NCBI RefSeq assembly: GCF_007655135.1 | Contig: NC_045133.1 | Location: forward strand, 16,527,845 to 16,591,844 | Length of the DNA stretch: 64,000 nt | Source of the DNA: Punica granatum | Taxonomy: Eukaryota; Streptophyta; Magnoliopsida; Myrtales; Lythraceae | Direction: 5' to 3' | Part shown: piece after piece, positions 23,480 through 36,135 of the stretch | Position numbering within the stretch: the first letter of the stretch is position 1 | Layout of the letters: each line of letters begins with the position of its first letter | The notes under the pieces: generated by a model | Told to the model about the DNA's origin: nothing | What the model saw: the letters and a program-made list of their open reading frames with translations, nothing else | Database searches by the model: none | Position numbers and translations under genes: made by a program

Positions 23480-24310
23480 TGACCCCGCTAATTTGAAGTA
23501 ACGAACTTCAATTACATTGTAAGTTCCGAAGTTCGTTAAAAGCACCTTATAGTCTCGATCAAATCATTGTCCACGCACGAATGTCTCAATCATAGGCAAG
23601 TGTTGTCCCCATGAATTTTCACCCAAAAATGTAGAGCATTTCTAATATTAATTTATATTGAAATAAATAATGTCTCAATCGTAAGCTAGTATAGTGACAT
23701 TACTCACCATTATAATAGGTTTTAAGTGGTATGATAATGTGAAGCAACGAACTTTGCATTCAGTCTACAGTTCGAAATTCGTTGAAAACCTCCAATAGTC
23801 CCGGCCAAATCAATGTTTAAGCGAGAATTAGTTTTACATCATAGGTTAGTGTTGTGCCTTTTCATTTCATCGAAACATCAAATCATTCAAATACTAATTT
23901 ATACGAATGAAGAAATTAAGAAAAATATTAATATTAATTTTTAAAAAGAAAACATTTAATATTATTTTTTAGAAAGAAAAACATTTAATATTGTTTTTTC
24001 AAAGAAAGAAAAGATGGTGGGTACGGATGGGAAAACCCACTTACTGGCCACCACCATCCATTTCAAAACATGAGTTTTAATGATATAACCTATGATTAGT
24101 ATTGTGTCATTTCATTTCATCAGGAAAAAAAATCATTTCGAATACTAATTTATACGAGTGAAGAAATTAAAAAAAATATTTTAATATTAATTTTTAAAAA
24201 AGAAAAATATTTAAGATCAATTTTTTTAAGAAGGAAAAGACGGTGGGTGCAGGTCGAAAAGCCCACCTATTCACCACCACTGTCCTTTTCGAAACAAGAG
24301 TTTTAATAAT
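23480..24310 (+). repeat. Degenerate tandem repeat, about 235-270 bp unit, roughly four copies
   Basis: The last two units (about 23,840-24,080 and 24,085-24,310) are most alike. They share ATACTAATTTATACGA, an A-rich middle, and a GGTGGGT...CCCAC...CACCACC stretch ending before GAGTTTTAAT. Earlier units around 23,490 and 23,740 share GAAGTAACGAACTT and CAAGTGTTGT-type words but are more diverged. No coding content is seen. Confidence 0.6.
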
Positions 24311-26256
24311 GCTAGAAAAGAAGCTAGCACGCTGCGGCAAATTTTGCAATTCGAATTAATACTCTATTTATATAACATTCACATCTTCTTATTTGTATTA
24401 ATATATGATGTTCAACAATATTTTTCAGTATCTCTTAATGAATATAATAATTGTATCATATTATTCGAAGACAAAATCACATTGATTTAATTAAATATTT
24501 TTCTGCCAAAATAGCTATATATTATAATAGATATAAAAATACGAACTTAAGGATAGCATGGACTCGTGGAACATTTGCATAAGAGCTTCTCGTGCAAGGG
24601 TAAAACGGAGGATTTGATTAACAAAATTTTATAATCTTGTTCTAAAAATTGTTTATGTTCTTTTGTCAAGTCAAAATTTAATTTTATGTTAGTAACTTGA
24701 ATTTACATTATCTTTGGCAAATCATTGTCATGTTAGAGATTTTTTTTTTTAGTTTTACTAAATTCACAATGCCATATAATTTACTCTTAATCATGGTCAT
24801 CGGGGACCCCAGTTGGGGAGAAGGTGGCGCCAGTGAGGGCTTCACCTTCCCAAATTTATAATAAAAAGAGAGAGAGAGATCAAATGAGTGACAAGGGGGA
24901 GGGATGTTGTTGGGGGCTCATCGCTAGCCATCAACCCTCAGTGGAAACACTTACGACCTCACTAGTCGCTAGAGACTCCGACTGGGGGGTTGTGGCCCGT
25001 GGTGAGGTGGCGTCCTCATTAAAAAAAATTACTAATTAAATATTAAGAATCATTTTTTTGGATGGCAAAAGTTATTTTTGAGGAAAAGCTAAGGTTCGGA
25101 TCAAAATGCAAAAAAAAAAAAAGGAAGGTTGAGGACGAGAATAGCAAAAAAAAAAATGGAAGCTTATTCGCTCCCAGGTTGGATTGTCCGGGGAAAAGCC
25201 CAAATAGACTCAATTGACTGAAAGTGTAAAATAATCGACTGCACCTTGACTCCAGTCAACTGTGTTGCACTTGTATTCGACTGTGTTCATTTAAGCTCTC
25301 CTAGACGGTCCTGTCCGGGACCTGATAATTTTCAAAAGAGAAAAAAAATGTTTAGGACCAAAGTAGCAAAAGCTCCAAATATTGAAGACCAAAGGCAAAG
25401 ATGCCATTCCATCAAGGCCCTTTTCTCCGCTCTTATATTTATTTATTTATCGTTATAAAGAAGGTTTATGGCCTAGTATATGAATAGAAATAACAAAACT
25501 AAATAAAAGAACACAGAAGTCTCACTGACGATGATTAAACCTAACAACTCATGGTTCCGGACAGCGACTTGTGCTACTGCACCAAATCCTCTTCCTCGCT
25601 GTTATATTTATTGTAGATCAGCATTTTGTCACAAATTGTGCACAATTGGAAAGTGAAACCAACCCCTTTTAATCAAGGTGCGGAAGAAGCAACATGTAGG
25701 CACGAAATTTTCAACAAAACTTCCAAGCGACCAATAATTTTTGCTTAACGAAAAAGGAGACAAACACAAACGGGAAAAAAGAGTAAAGCGATAAGTACTG
25801 AAAATCCACAAGGAACTTCATCAGGTGAAGGGATCTAGAGAGGCCGCTACTGGCAACTGTCTGAGGCAGTGGCAAGACGACGAGGCATGTGGGCCAGCTC
25901 GTGAATGTCTAAGACTCTAATGGTAAATTCGCTTATCTGATGACATAGGCACTAACAGCTGCGGAAGTAATGCATTGCAGATCTCATGGGGAGTGAGAAA
26001 TCTGACCAAGACCAGCACATTCAAGGGAAATAACTTGCACAAGCGAGAAAGTAATGGTGAAAGATTTGCAAGCCTTATAGTCCCTACAAAGAAAATGCAA
26101 CTTATTAGATAATCATTGAACTTATTGCATAAATTACATATATTATTTATAATTTATCATAATAAAACAGAACAGAGAATTACACACAAATTGCATCTTA
26201 CGTACCCAGACATTTCACAATATTGTCAGCAAAGTAACGTGCCACGACTTGGATAC
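24311..26256. other. Intergenic; includes MULE-like remnant near 24,780-25,190
   Basis: A GC-richer block at 24,790-25,020 followed by A-rich sequence with CTTCCATTTTTTTT-like wording on the minus strand (25,020-25,160) resembles non-autonomous MULE cores and ends elsewhere in the window. The pairing is too poor to set borders. 25,480-26,256 is downstream of the DUF247 gene and would hold its 3' untranslated region. Confidence 0.35.
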
Positions 26257-27684
26257 CTATTTTGCCCTATGGCATGAGAGAGCAGTGTAGACGGTTTGTG
26301 TGATGGTTAAGATGAGCAAGAGCAATGCCGCAAGAACTAACAAGATTGCCCAGGGACTGCTAAGATGATTTCTTCTTAATTTCGCCATCCAAACATTTCG
26401 CTTCTTGCTGCAATGCTTGGTCAATTTGTCAACTATGTTGGCATATTAAAAGTTTGAAAGTATCCGATGTTTGCACATATTGTTGAACATGGTAGCGATA
26501 ACTTCATCATCACCCATGAAGCATTCGATTATCCCGTGGTGCCGAAGCAGCTCAACATCCTTTGGGGTATTTACCAGACCGTCCATGAAACTCATGTAGT
26601 CTCCAATATATTTATTTTCTTGGCCATAATGTTCTTCACATGTGATTAAATTTTGAAATCGCCCTTCTGTACCATCTTCTATATGGATGACTGGAATCTC
26701 TAAAAGCTCGTTTTCAAATGTGATATCATAAAATTTGCTTTTCGCCACACTCTTAAATCTAACTCCTAAATTGCGTAACTCCATGGCAGAGTACTTGTAC
26801 TTTTTAGTACTCACAGAAGTGGATTCTGTCAATGCTCTCTGCCCTTGCTGAGGTGGTAAGGCACTTTCGTCTTTCATTTCCAAGATCTCCTCAACCAACA
26901 TGAACTTGCGGACAAGATCCAAAAGATGCTTGAAATCACTAAGACTCTCTGGTTTTGGTCGTCTACCTTGCAATGGAGGTATAGGCAAGAAAAGTGGTCG
27001 TATCGCAAGATTGGAGATGCTTAGTAATGCAATGTCATCTTCAAGTGGGCCCATATACCGGGAGAAAAGCCATGGCCGTATAAATAAGGACGAGTGGGTC
27101 AGGCAAGTCACCAATAATAGAACGTAGATGCTCCAGAACAAAGAATGAATTTGATTGTCAAGTAACATTAAATCTCTCCCTAAGGTTATCTCTACCCAAT
27201 CAGCTTTAAAGAGAGGGTCCATTTCTGTTTCATGTCGATAATCACTCCATGCGGCTTCACGGAACAGTTCAATGATAAAGCAGCCATCAAGTAACAGCAT
27301 TTCTAGGAAGTCATTTTTCTCGAGAGCGACGGGGTCTGCATAGTAACCACGAGCCTGGTCTTCCAATTCGTCTAAAACCCCAAGATACTCCCTTAATTGG
27401 TCAAATCTGGATGCACCTTTTTCTTCCTCCTTTCGTTTGATCAGACCATTTAGGTAGCGCAATTTATGTTGTTCCATATATTGAAGGTCTGTCCTGCACT
27501 TATCATAATGGTATGGTCCAATCGAAAGCATCACGGGCTCGTACACCTTTTCATTCACAGTGCGTAGTTCATGATGAACCCTAAATATATAACTCGTTGA
27601 CCTAGTGGGAGGCAGTTGATCCAGCTTTTCCATAATATCAATTGAGATCTTCTCCGTGTTTTCACCTCTTCTGGTAGTCTTCAT
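26257..27684 (-). pseudogene. DUF247 family gene with premature stop before the C-terminal membrane anchor
   Basis: From ATG at 27,682-27,684 a 412-codon frame reads a plant-specific DUF247 (PF03140) protein. Visible family blocks are an N-terminal VNEKVYEPVMLSIGPYHY followed by MEQHKLRYL (residues about 43-78), FLEMLLLDGCFIIELFRE (about 126-143), DLMLLDNQIHSLFW (about 169-182), HLLDLVRKFML (about 253), and near the end NTPKDVELLRHHGIIECF. The frame stops with TAA at 26,446-26,448. The same frame then stays open for 62 more codons to TAG at 26,257-26,259. That tail encodes a basic stretch and a hydrophobic helix (WAILLVLAALLLLILTI), the usual DUF247 C-terminal anchor. The stop therefore removes only the anchor; everything else is intact. 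The cause could be a recent nonsense change, a shortened soluble product, or an assembly error. The functions of most family members are unknown; some grass members act in self-incompatibility. Confidence 0.9.
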
Positions 27685-27789
27685 AATAATAACAAGATGA
27701 TATATAACTGAATTAGAAAATCTCCTGATGATATGTAGAATTTACAAGTTAATCTATTTTAAGTTATTAAAAGGATTATCAAAGAGAGT

Positions 27790-28015
27790 GATAGTATAGT
27801 GGCTCACGTTTTTGTTTGGCTGGTAACCTCTTGTTCTAGGTTCTATACTCAATGTGAGACTATACATGCTCATTTATTTAGGATTTCTATGGGCCTCCCT
27901 TGTTACGGATCCCGACTCCCGAGTTGGACGCACAGGGAGAGTGTGAAGAGCTTTTCTAATTTTTTTAATTTGTTTCGGTTTTTTTTTAATATTTTACTTC
28001 ACATACAACTTTACT
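27790..28015 (+). mobile_element. SINE-like repeat
   Basis: ATAGTATAGTGGCTCACG is followed about 35 bases later by the B-box-like GTTCTAGGTTCTATACTC, and the unit ends in a T-rich tail. A second, inverted copy with GGTTGGTAAC and TTCTAGGTTCCAACTC lies at about 31,140-31,240. The shared order of words suggests one tRNA-derived family. Target duplications were not found. Confidence 0.4.
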
Positions 28016-28049
28016 TAAAAAGTAACCTAAAAGGAAAGAAAACTCTGAA

Positions 28050-28135
28050 GTTATCTTGGTGGTGCAGTGGTATTGCAACCTCATATTAACTGCAAAAGTC
28101 CGAGCCCTTCCGTTTTCCCTTTTTTTTTAATTATT
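28050..28135 (+). mobile_element. Second SINE-like head
   Basis: TGGTGGTGCAGTGGTATTG resembles a tRNA A-box region. GTCCGAGCCC about 35 bases on resembles a B box, followed by a T-rich tail. It is short and lacks flanking duplications. Confidence 0.3.
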
Positions 28136-28759
28136 TTTCCTTTTATGCACTTATCTTTTCTTCTTTCATCTTTCTTTTGGATTAAAGAATACATTTTCTC
28201 TTTATTTTGTCCTCATTTTCTCATATTCCATTATTTTCACATATGCCATTCGTTATGTACCGCAAAACTAAATCAAATCGTATATTACTATTAAATAGTT
28301 TGATGAACCTAAATAGGAGAATGTTATATTAACTTATTAAACCAATTTAATGGCCCGTGCGATGCGTACATTTTATTTTTGGGTTATTACAATATCCCAT
28401 GATTTTATTCATTTCTCAAATTTATCCCATGGTTTAAAAATTATCTAGAACGGTCTATGATTTACATTTAGTTTCAAATCTATCATGGTGTTAATTTCTC
28501 CATCAACATTTAACGATATTGCTAACGTGAAACATAAGTGGGCCATCATTGATGGCTCACGTTCCCGCCTCTAGTTGGACTCATGGATTCCAGGTCAGGG
28601 TGCTATTGAGGGAGTGACAATTGCTGCGATTCCTGAGTTTGACAGACAGCTGCCTGTTTCTGCATACATCACAGACTCGGCGACTGTGGGACTGGGCTCG
28701 CTTTTCACATCTAATTGATCGCCGCTTTTCTGGTTAGTTCTAAACCTGTATATATTAAT

Positions 28760-29335
28760 TGGGCTGATTTTAGTCCTTAATCTTTCCTAATTGGATCACT
28801 TTGAGTCCTAATATTATTTCTAATAAATGCTGACATGACATTTTTTTAATAAAAATTATTTTTAAAATGATAAAAATACTTACAGAAATATAAAACAATT
28901 TAAAGAAAAAAGAGAGAAAATCACAAATGATTAATAAAGAAAGAGGAGATGAGCCAGGGGAACTCGTACGTGACCGCCCCTCCCTCTTTGAGGTTGCCGG
29001 CGACCTATAAGTTCGCTGGCGACCACGGAAGGGGAGGGCTGGCCGTTAGTAAGTCCCCCTCCAGCTCTCTCTACATCTCTGTTTGAATCTGCAAATTCCT
29101 TTTTTATAATTTTTTATAATTTTTTTATCTTTTTCTTCTAAGTATTTTTAATATTTTAAAATTTATTTTGTATCAAAATAAAATTCCATGTCATCATTTT
29201 TAATTAAAAATAATAATAAGACTAAAAGTGACTCAACAAGGGAAAAAGTTGAAAGCTTGAATCAGTTCAAAAATAAGTTTAGGACTAAAACCAGAAAAGG
29301 CAAAAGCTGAGGATCACAATTGAATTTTTCCTTAT
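28760..29335. mobile_element. Non-autonomous TIR element, MULE-like, about 0.58 kb
   Basis: The left arm (from GATTTTAGTCC at about 28,766, through GAGTCCTAATATTATTTCTA and CTGACATGACA) matches the reverse complement of 29,190-29,335, which ends GATGACATGGAA inward. The arms are about 90-140 bp and imperfect. The GC-rich core at 28,965-29,060 encodes nothing recognisable. Target duplication was not determined. Confidence 0.5.
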
Positions 29336-31139
29336 TTTTACAATTTTAAAATCATTAAAGCGAAGATTTTCTCAATGTGGAACTGATCATATTCTAGTAA
29401 TATTGATAATAAATTAAAGATTCTTTACCATGTTGTAATCCTAATAATAAAACTAATGACAATGCTATGATGACAAAAGTATGACTAGTTCTTTGTTAAA
29501 TTACATATAAAATCATAATCTTCCAACTCTAGTTCTTTGTTAAATTACATGTAAACTCATAATCTTCCAACTCTCTTTTTCAATTTTATCAGGAATAATT
29601 TTTTTAATCATACCAACATCACAAACTTTTATTTTATTTTCAAATATATCGTACCATTATATTTTTCATCTTCTTGTTTACGTATCAAATGATTTTCCAT
29701 TTTCTAACCATTGTCATTAAATTTTTAACAAAAAAAAGTCCAATAAAACAATGAAAAACGTTGAAGAATGTAAAAAAAGTTGGAAAGCCGCCACAACGCT
29801 TGGGTGAGTTGCGGTTTTCTTTTTATATATATATAAATTACATTCCCCTTTTTTCAATGCCCCTTCACCCCATTCTTATGAGAAAATGATACTTCATTTT
29901 ATTCTTGATTAAGGAATTAAACACCACATCAATGACCATGACCATGTTGACCAAATAAAAAATTTTCTTTTGATCCTCGATCTTTAGTTAATTTTGCAAT
30001 TTCATCATAATTCTTTTTTTTTCAATATTGTTTTCCACGTATCACCGGAAGCTCACTATAGCCTTGCCAATGAATTTACATATAATCCATTCATATAAAT
30101 TATATGAATTGAAAATATTTTTAAAAGTTAAGAAAATTAAAAATAAAAAACAACTGCAGGTTCTCCGGCCGAGGTCGCTAGCAGCTATTAAAACTTTCGG
30201 TTATCTAGGGCAGAGGTGCTGGCAAGGCTCAAAGCCCAGCATCAATATTCCTAACTAGGACCTTCGTATATGTTTTATGGATGGGGAGCCTCGTTTACAG
30301 CCACATCACCACTTAAGTGGTCATCCATAACTTCGTCGGAGTGACGACAACTATTGATTCAAAACCACAAGTTTCCTATATAATTTTGCTAAGATGGAAA
30401 CTTTCGTAAATAAAAAAATAAGTTCTAGAAATTAATCAATAAAAAAAGGAGAACGAAAACAAGAAGTAAGCAACGAGATGGCGGGGCCACCTTGAAGAGA
30501 TGTCGAGAATCACCAGCCGATAGTGATCATTGAGAGTAAGTGTGCGAAAGGGTAGAGGGCTCGTTGGGCGCCTTTCCCTACCCTAGATTACTGAGGGTCT
30601 TAGTGAACAATGGTGATTGTCAATCTTGGGTAGACTCCTCAAAGTTATAATATTTTCTTAATTGGAATAATTTTTTTCACAAAAATTAGCCCTCTCTCAA
30701 GATTAAGATATCAGAAGTACCGGTTTAGGATATTGTCAAGAGCTGTCATCACGTTGTTCTTTTCTAGAGATTTTCTTTTAAAAAAAATTGCACAGCAATA
30801 GATTTATTGAAAATTCAAAGGGCAAGATCAAGTTGGACAATCCGTGTAAACATTGAGAACAAGGTTAAAGAAAAAAATAAAGTAGGATGAAAAAGTTAAA
30901 AGCATTTAAAGATTAGGGGAAAAAAGGATTTTTCTTATCAAGTCAATATGATCAATAAAATGCAGTGTTAATTTTTACCTAGAATGAATTTGAGAGTCAT
31001 TTAGCAAGACCTCGATGGAGAGGAGTGTATTTTACATTTTTGTAGTTTTTAATTTTTATTTCTTTTTGCAAATTTTATAATTTCGTTACAATGAACTTTT
31101 TTGTAATATAGTATAATGAAATAGAAATTTTAATAATTA
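29336..31139. other. AT-rich spacer
   Basis: No gene is recognised. Two near-identical words around TCTTTGTTAAATTACATATAA recur at 29,490 and 29,540. GC-richer islands at 30,160-30,250 and 30,470-30,620 resemble the cores of non-autonomous MULEs in this window but show no inverted ends. Confidence 0.4.
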
Positions 31140-31240
31140 CTAAAGGGACATGGGTGGTTCCATAATACGAGTTGGAACCTAGAATCTCTAGTTACCAACC
31201 GATGGTTTGCACGATTAGGGTACACCCTCTTCCTCGAAAT
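31140..31240 (-). mobile_element. SINE-like repeat, inverted copy
   Basis: The minus strand reads GGTTGGTAACTAGAGATTC then TAGGTTCCAACTC, matching the order in the unit at 27,790-28,015. It is partial. Confidence 0.35.
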
Positions 31241-31499
31241 TTTTGATGATTTGGAGCTGATAAGTCAGCTAAAAGACGGAAAACCAACTGATAGGCCAAC
31301 AAATAGAATATAACGGTGTGATAGATCTATAATTAAAATAAAAATTTGCGGTTTTAATGTTAAAAAAGTTATTCATGATAGATTTGAGAAAATATTGGAA
31401 ATTCGCTATTATACGTAATTTGCCTGTTCTTTTCAATTGATAATTATTTGTAGAATTGCAAGGACATCAAATCATCGACTTGTTTAGAGCGTTTACCTG

Positions 31500-32460
31500 G
31501 ACGCAAGCAGTATCGCTCATTTCCTCAATCACTTTCTCTTTTCGATATTAAGTTCTATCCTGCTTGGAGAAATTTCTTGCTGCGCCTATCTCGCCGTCTA
31601 CCTCTTGCATGGGATGCGGGTAGCGACTAGCGACCGCCATTTCCCGGCCAAACTGCAAAGCAAGATTCTTCAACTGCAAAACTGCCCGAATTTCTTAAAT
31701 CGAGAAAGATCGACCAACGCGAAAGGAGTAGTTTGCGAATTTTAGACTAAAATTCAGGAGAACAGCATAGCGATTGGTCGGGTGGGGGGAACTCCAGATT
31801 GATTGAGCCAAAATAAATAAATACATAAATAATCGACAGAGAAAAAAAAAATCGGAGCTTAGGAGGGCATGCAAGTAAAACCCAGTCAATTGGTCCAAGT
31901 AGGAACCTTTGGGGGAAGTCTGCTTCTAATTGAAGATGCTCCAGCAGCAGGAGACATTCGACAGACATCTTCTCTCCTTCTCCTCTATGATTTTTTTTTT
32001 TTGATAAATAAAAGGCTAGGTCGAATTATTAGCGCACTGTGACTACTCCAACTAAGGGAACCTAACCGACACTGGATCAAGCATTATGGGTCGACTACTG
32101 CCATCCTATAATACACTCACATAATGACGAGTTCTACGTCTTCAGTGAGGTTCGAACTCGTGATGTTCAAGTGAAGCGCTTGATACTTAACCACTAGACT
32201 ACCGTGCTGGTGGACTTCTCCTCTATGATTCGGGAGCTTCAAAAGCTGGCTAGCTTCTGTGTCTACGATTGCAATGCCGGAGAGAGGAAAGCAGCAGTAA
32301 TTCCTCTGATCTGATCTGCTGCTTGAAAAGCTCGTCGTTGTCCCTTCCCACACACACTCTCAGAGAGAGAGGAGTTGCGACTGTGAAATAAAAGCAGAGG
32401 GGAGAGAGAGACGTTTGAAGGGGCAGAGTAAAGAGAAGAACTAAGCCTGCATTGGGCTTT
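31500..32460 (-). other. Possible gene remnant interrupted by a SINE
   Basis: With the SINE at 31,993-32,214 set aside, the minus strand has an open stretch from about 32,350 to 31,750. It reads through GIAIVDTEASQLLKLPNHRG, then MSVECLLLLEHLQLEADF and WVLLACPPKLRF. Purine-rich GAGA repeats upstream (32,360-32,410) look like a plant 5' leader. I recognise no domain, and no splice site is compelling. It may be the first exon of a lost gene or non-coding. Confidence 0.25.
31993..32214 (-). mobile_element. Complete tRNA-derived SINE, 222 bp
   Basis: On the minus strand the head reads ...GCACGGTAGTCTAGTGGTTAA with an A box (TAGTCTAGTGG) and, after about 35 bases, the B box GAGTTCGAACCTC; both are RNA polymerase III internal promoter parts. 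The body ends in ATTTATCAAAAAAAAAAA. Flanking CTTCTCCTCTATGATT at 31,977-31,992 and 32,215-32,230 is a perfect 16 bp target duplication. It depends on a LINE for movement. Confidence 0.92.
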
Positions 32461-32479
32461 TTTCATTATTAAAAATTTA

Positions 32480-33987
32480 GGGCATGTTTGGTTCACTGAT
32501 TTAAAGGGAATGCGAAATAATTATTTCGATTCGATATAATTATCCGGTTTTCATGAGAAATAACAGTGCGTCCCAGCACTGACCGGATTGACATTTTCCC
32601 ATATCGAAATGAACGCGAATGGACAAAAATACCCTCAACTTCTTTTAATAATTACAAACGCGCGCCAACCTCTTTATTTCCTGCTGAAACTCAAGATTTC
32701 GAAATCGGCAGAACCATCCGAAACCCTAGCAGAGCAATCGCGGCATCATCCTTCGATTCCCCTCGCATCCAGTGTCGATTAGTCCGTGGCGACTGAGGAG
32801 GTTGTAGCCGTGGCGGAGGCGGAGAGGGAGGGCCTGGAGCTTAAGGGAGAGGGACGAGAGTCGGCGTCGGAGGTCGCCATTAGAGGAGTAGGAGTCGGGA
32901 TGGGAGTGCGGAAGTTGTGAACTCTGGTTCGAGCAGTCTTTTGGGTCCACTCAACGAGACGAGTACCAGAATGCTTTTGGAGGAAGGGGGGCACAACTGG
33001 TAGTACAGACTTTGGCCTGCCTTCTATTCTCGGATTGTAAGGAAATGCAGGGGATGGGAGGTGAGGGATCTAAATTCTTGAACGAAGGATAAGTCCCTCT
33101 ATTCTGGTTTCCTGAATGCAGAATCCATTTTCTACTTTTGTTTGTGATGATTGCTCATCTTCCGCTAGATTGAAAGCATGCCTTTTCCCCTAACAAATTC
33201 GATGCCTACTATCGCTGCATCTTCCGCTGGAAAGGCACCTTTCAGGCAGTTGGCCCTCTATTTCTATTTTTTTCCCCAATCCGTGCGAGTTTCCCCGCAT
33301 ACGGCTCAATTGGCGATGTTGTCGAGTGCCTACAGCTTGACTCCACCTCTCACGAAGAAGAGGAACTGTTCATCTTCTCTGAGAAGAAGATGAACAGTAA
33401 CTTCTTTTGTTTTCTCTTTTTAAAAATTTAATATATTATTTTAATCATTTTTATTTTATGTTATTTTAATATAATGAGAGAATATGTTTTTATTAAGAAT
33501 TTTTTATTAATTCTTTGGATAATTATGCTTATTAATTTATTAAAATAGTAATTTCTACTAATTACAATTAATAAAAATAATATTGTTAATTCATTAATAA
33601 TAAAAATTTAAATCTTAATAATTTTATTATTTTTAATTAAAATAATTAATTAGCACAATTTTCAGTAATTTAACTAAATAATTAATTTTTAAAAATTATT
33701 TACTTTTAAATTATTTAAAATGTTTATTTTTTATTAATTATGAAAATTATTATTAAAGTTAACTATTTATTCTATAAAACTCATTAGATTTAACATGAAG
33801 GGCATTTCTGTCTTTTCATCCTATTTTTATTCTTTCCATTCCTTATTCCAGTCAACCAAACATCAGAATTATAATTCTCAGTTTTGTTATTTCCTCCAAC
33901 CAAATAAAAAATTTCATTAGAATTTATAAAATATTTCATGTCTATTCTATTACGTATCAATTTCATTCTAGAGAACCAAACATAGCC
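32480..33987. mobile_element. PIF/Harbinger-like non-autonomous element, 1.51 kb
   Basis: The ends read GGGCATGTTTGGTTC and, inverted, GGCTATGTTTGGTTC, flanked by TTA at 32,477-32,479 and 33,988-33,990, the usual Harbinger target. Subterminal AT-rich arms are similar in composition (AAATAATTATTTCG and GTTATTTCCTCC-type words). The core at 32,690-33,390 is GC-rich and looks captured. On the minus strand it holds an open stretch starting MATSDADSRPSPLSS, serine- and alanine-rich like many plant protein N-termini, and on the plus strand GAAACCCTAGC. No transposase is present. Confidence 0.7.
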
Positions 33988-34187
33988 TTATATCGTACAA
34001 GCCTCGTTTGCCTAGCAATTTATTTATGCACATTCATTGATACTTGAGATACTATTGATATTGAAAGGGAATATTGTAATATTTTGTAATATTATCCCAT
34101 AATCGAGTTTATTCATAGGCTCCTGAACAACAATTTGGACTGTTAAATCTATAATCGAGCTTGCACCAAAGCTCGAAAGCAATCACC

Positions 34188-34216
34188 CATGAGCGAAGCG
34201 CGTGCTTGAGGGCTAG
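34188..34216 (+). mobile_element. Helitron-like 3' terminus (candidate)
   Basis: GAAGCGCGTGCTTGAGGG followed by CTAG and T resembles plant Helitron ends; the short AAGC/GCTT stem pairs across GCGT. The 5' end was not located. Confidence 0.35.
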
Positions 34217-36135
34217 TAATACTAAAAAATCATTATCGTTTTTCCTCAATCATCTGACTCGTCGGTCAGTCGGAGGGAATGTTAATGGACGGGTCGAGCG
34301 GGGTTCTTTTTATTTTTTATTTTAGGGTCTTGTTGGGATCGATTTTTTAAAGCTAAAAGAAAACTTCCCCATGAATTAATTTAAATGGTTTTAGGTCTAC
34401 CAGTATTGCTCCTATGTCTCTAGGTCCTGATGTAACAAAAGACAGAATGGGGATCTCCATTCCTGTATTGTAAAAGGTTATTAGCTTATTTGGTTTGCAA
34501 TTGTGATTTTAAAATTACAATTTTAATTTAATTCTATCAATAACAAAATAAAATAACTCATACAAAGTCAAAGAGTGTGTTTCATTTATACTACTTTTTT
34601 TCATAACAAAACAAAATAACTCATACAAAGTCAAACGGTAGGTCTCATTTATATCATTCTTTTTCAAAAATCAAAATTTAATTTTAAAATCTTACTTTGA
34701 AACTAAACGCAGCATATGTTCCTTAGTTATTAACCGGCCTAATATCCGTGCTATGCATGGATTTTTTTCATATATTGATTTTATTCGAATTTATATTAGC
34801 ATAATTTTAAAAGACCCTTACTATTATTATTGAAACATTTACTTTTTGATAAATTCGCATTTTAGTATTTCCAATAAAAAATAACAATGTTATAAATTAA
34901 GGTCATAAAATCAATGCAAGTATAAACACACAACTACGGTAATAAAATCACTTTTAGTTTTCTTACCAAATAATTTCTCTAATAAATACACAGTATTTTC
35001 AATTGTATACCAAACATATAAATTGCTTTACGTCTGCATAACTAAACCAATTATATTATATATATTATTTTATTTTTTAAAAGTAAATATCATGACAAAT
35101 GAACATGTATAATAAATTTTCCAAATAAACCCTTCCAATCAATATTGTATACAGTAATAATATTAAAGATTCTTACCAAATATTAGGAAGAAAATTACGG
35201 ATGATATTCAAATAACCTCTCATATGTAAATTTGTTAAGAAAATAATTAATCCTTTTAATTTCTTATAATGGTAAAGACAAAATAATAGAAATTATTATA
35301 TGTGCTTATTTCTTCATTATTACAATATAGATGAAAAAAACTATATATATATTTAAAATACTACAATATTTTAGAACATATATTTTATTACAAAAATCAA
35401 GTTTATTTGGAACTAAAAGTTTTCAATTTTGTATTTAATAATTTCCTAGATAATAAAATTCGAATTGATTATCTTATGTGTGTGTATATATATTGATACA
35501 TTTAATTACTTCTTTATAGTATGTAAATTTTGATCTAAAAGTTGATTCATATAGAATTGAATTATATTAGAGAAAATAAAATTATTATTTTATGTTGATT
35601 GATTTAATGCACAATTAATGTACAAATTTTCCTTTACATTATATATATGCATATGTATATTATAGATGTGGATAAAGCATTTCTTTTTTTCTTTTTACAT
35701 ATTAATGGGATAACTTTTACGCAAGTCTTTAAACCAATATTATGTAAGTGGGGTTAGGTATCTTTCTTTTACTTATAGATAAAATATCTTCTAGTCAACG
35801 CAATTTCGTAGACCAACAATCTCATTAATACATATTTTGATCTATTTCCACCTTAATCATTCGCCAAAATTTATAATTCTATTAATTTACAAAGAGATTC
35901 CTCACGAAAATAAAAAATTCATGGCCATAAATTAAAAGGGAATAACATAAGGAATATTGTTAAAATAAAAGATAGAGCTAGCGCGTCGTCCCCAAACACA
36001 TTCAAAAATATCAAAGTAAGACGATCAGCTTCTAATAATATTGTGTTATAACATTTTCTCTTTGCACTATATTTCGTCCCATTTCGAAATATTCCCCCTA
36101 TCCCTCGCATATTTTATATTTTATTATAAAAATAT
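34217..36135. other. AT-rich spacer
   Basis: A direct repeat containing CATACAAAGTCAAA recurs at 34,560 and 34,622, and an imperfect hairpin ATCCGTGC-TAT-GCATGGAT sits near 34,745. No gene or RNA was recognised. Confidence 0.45.
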
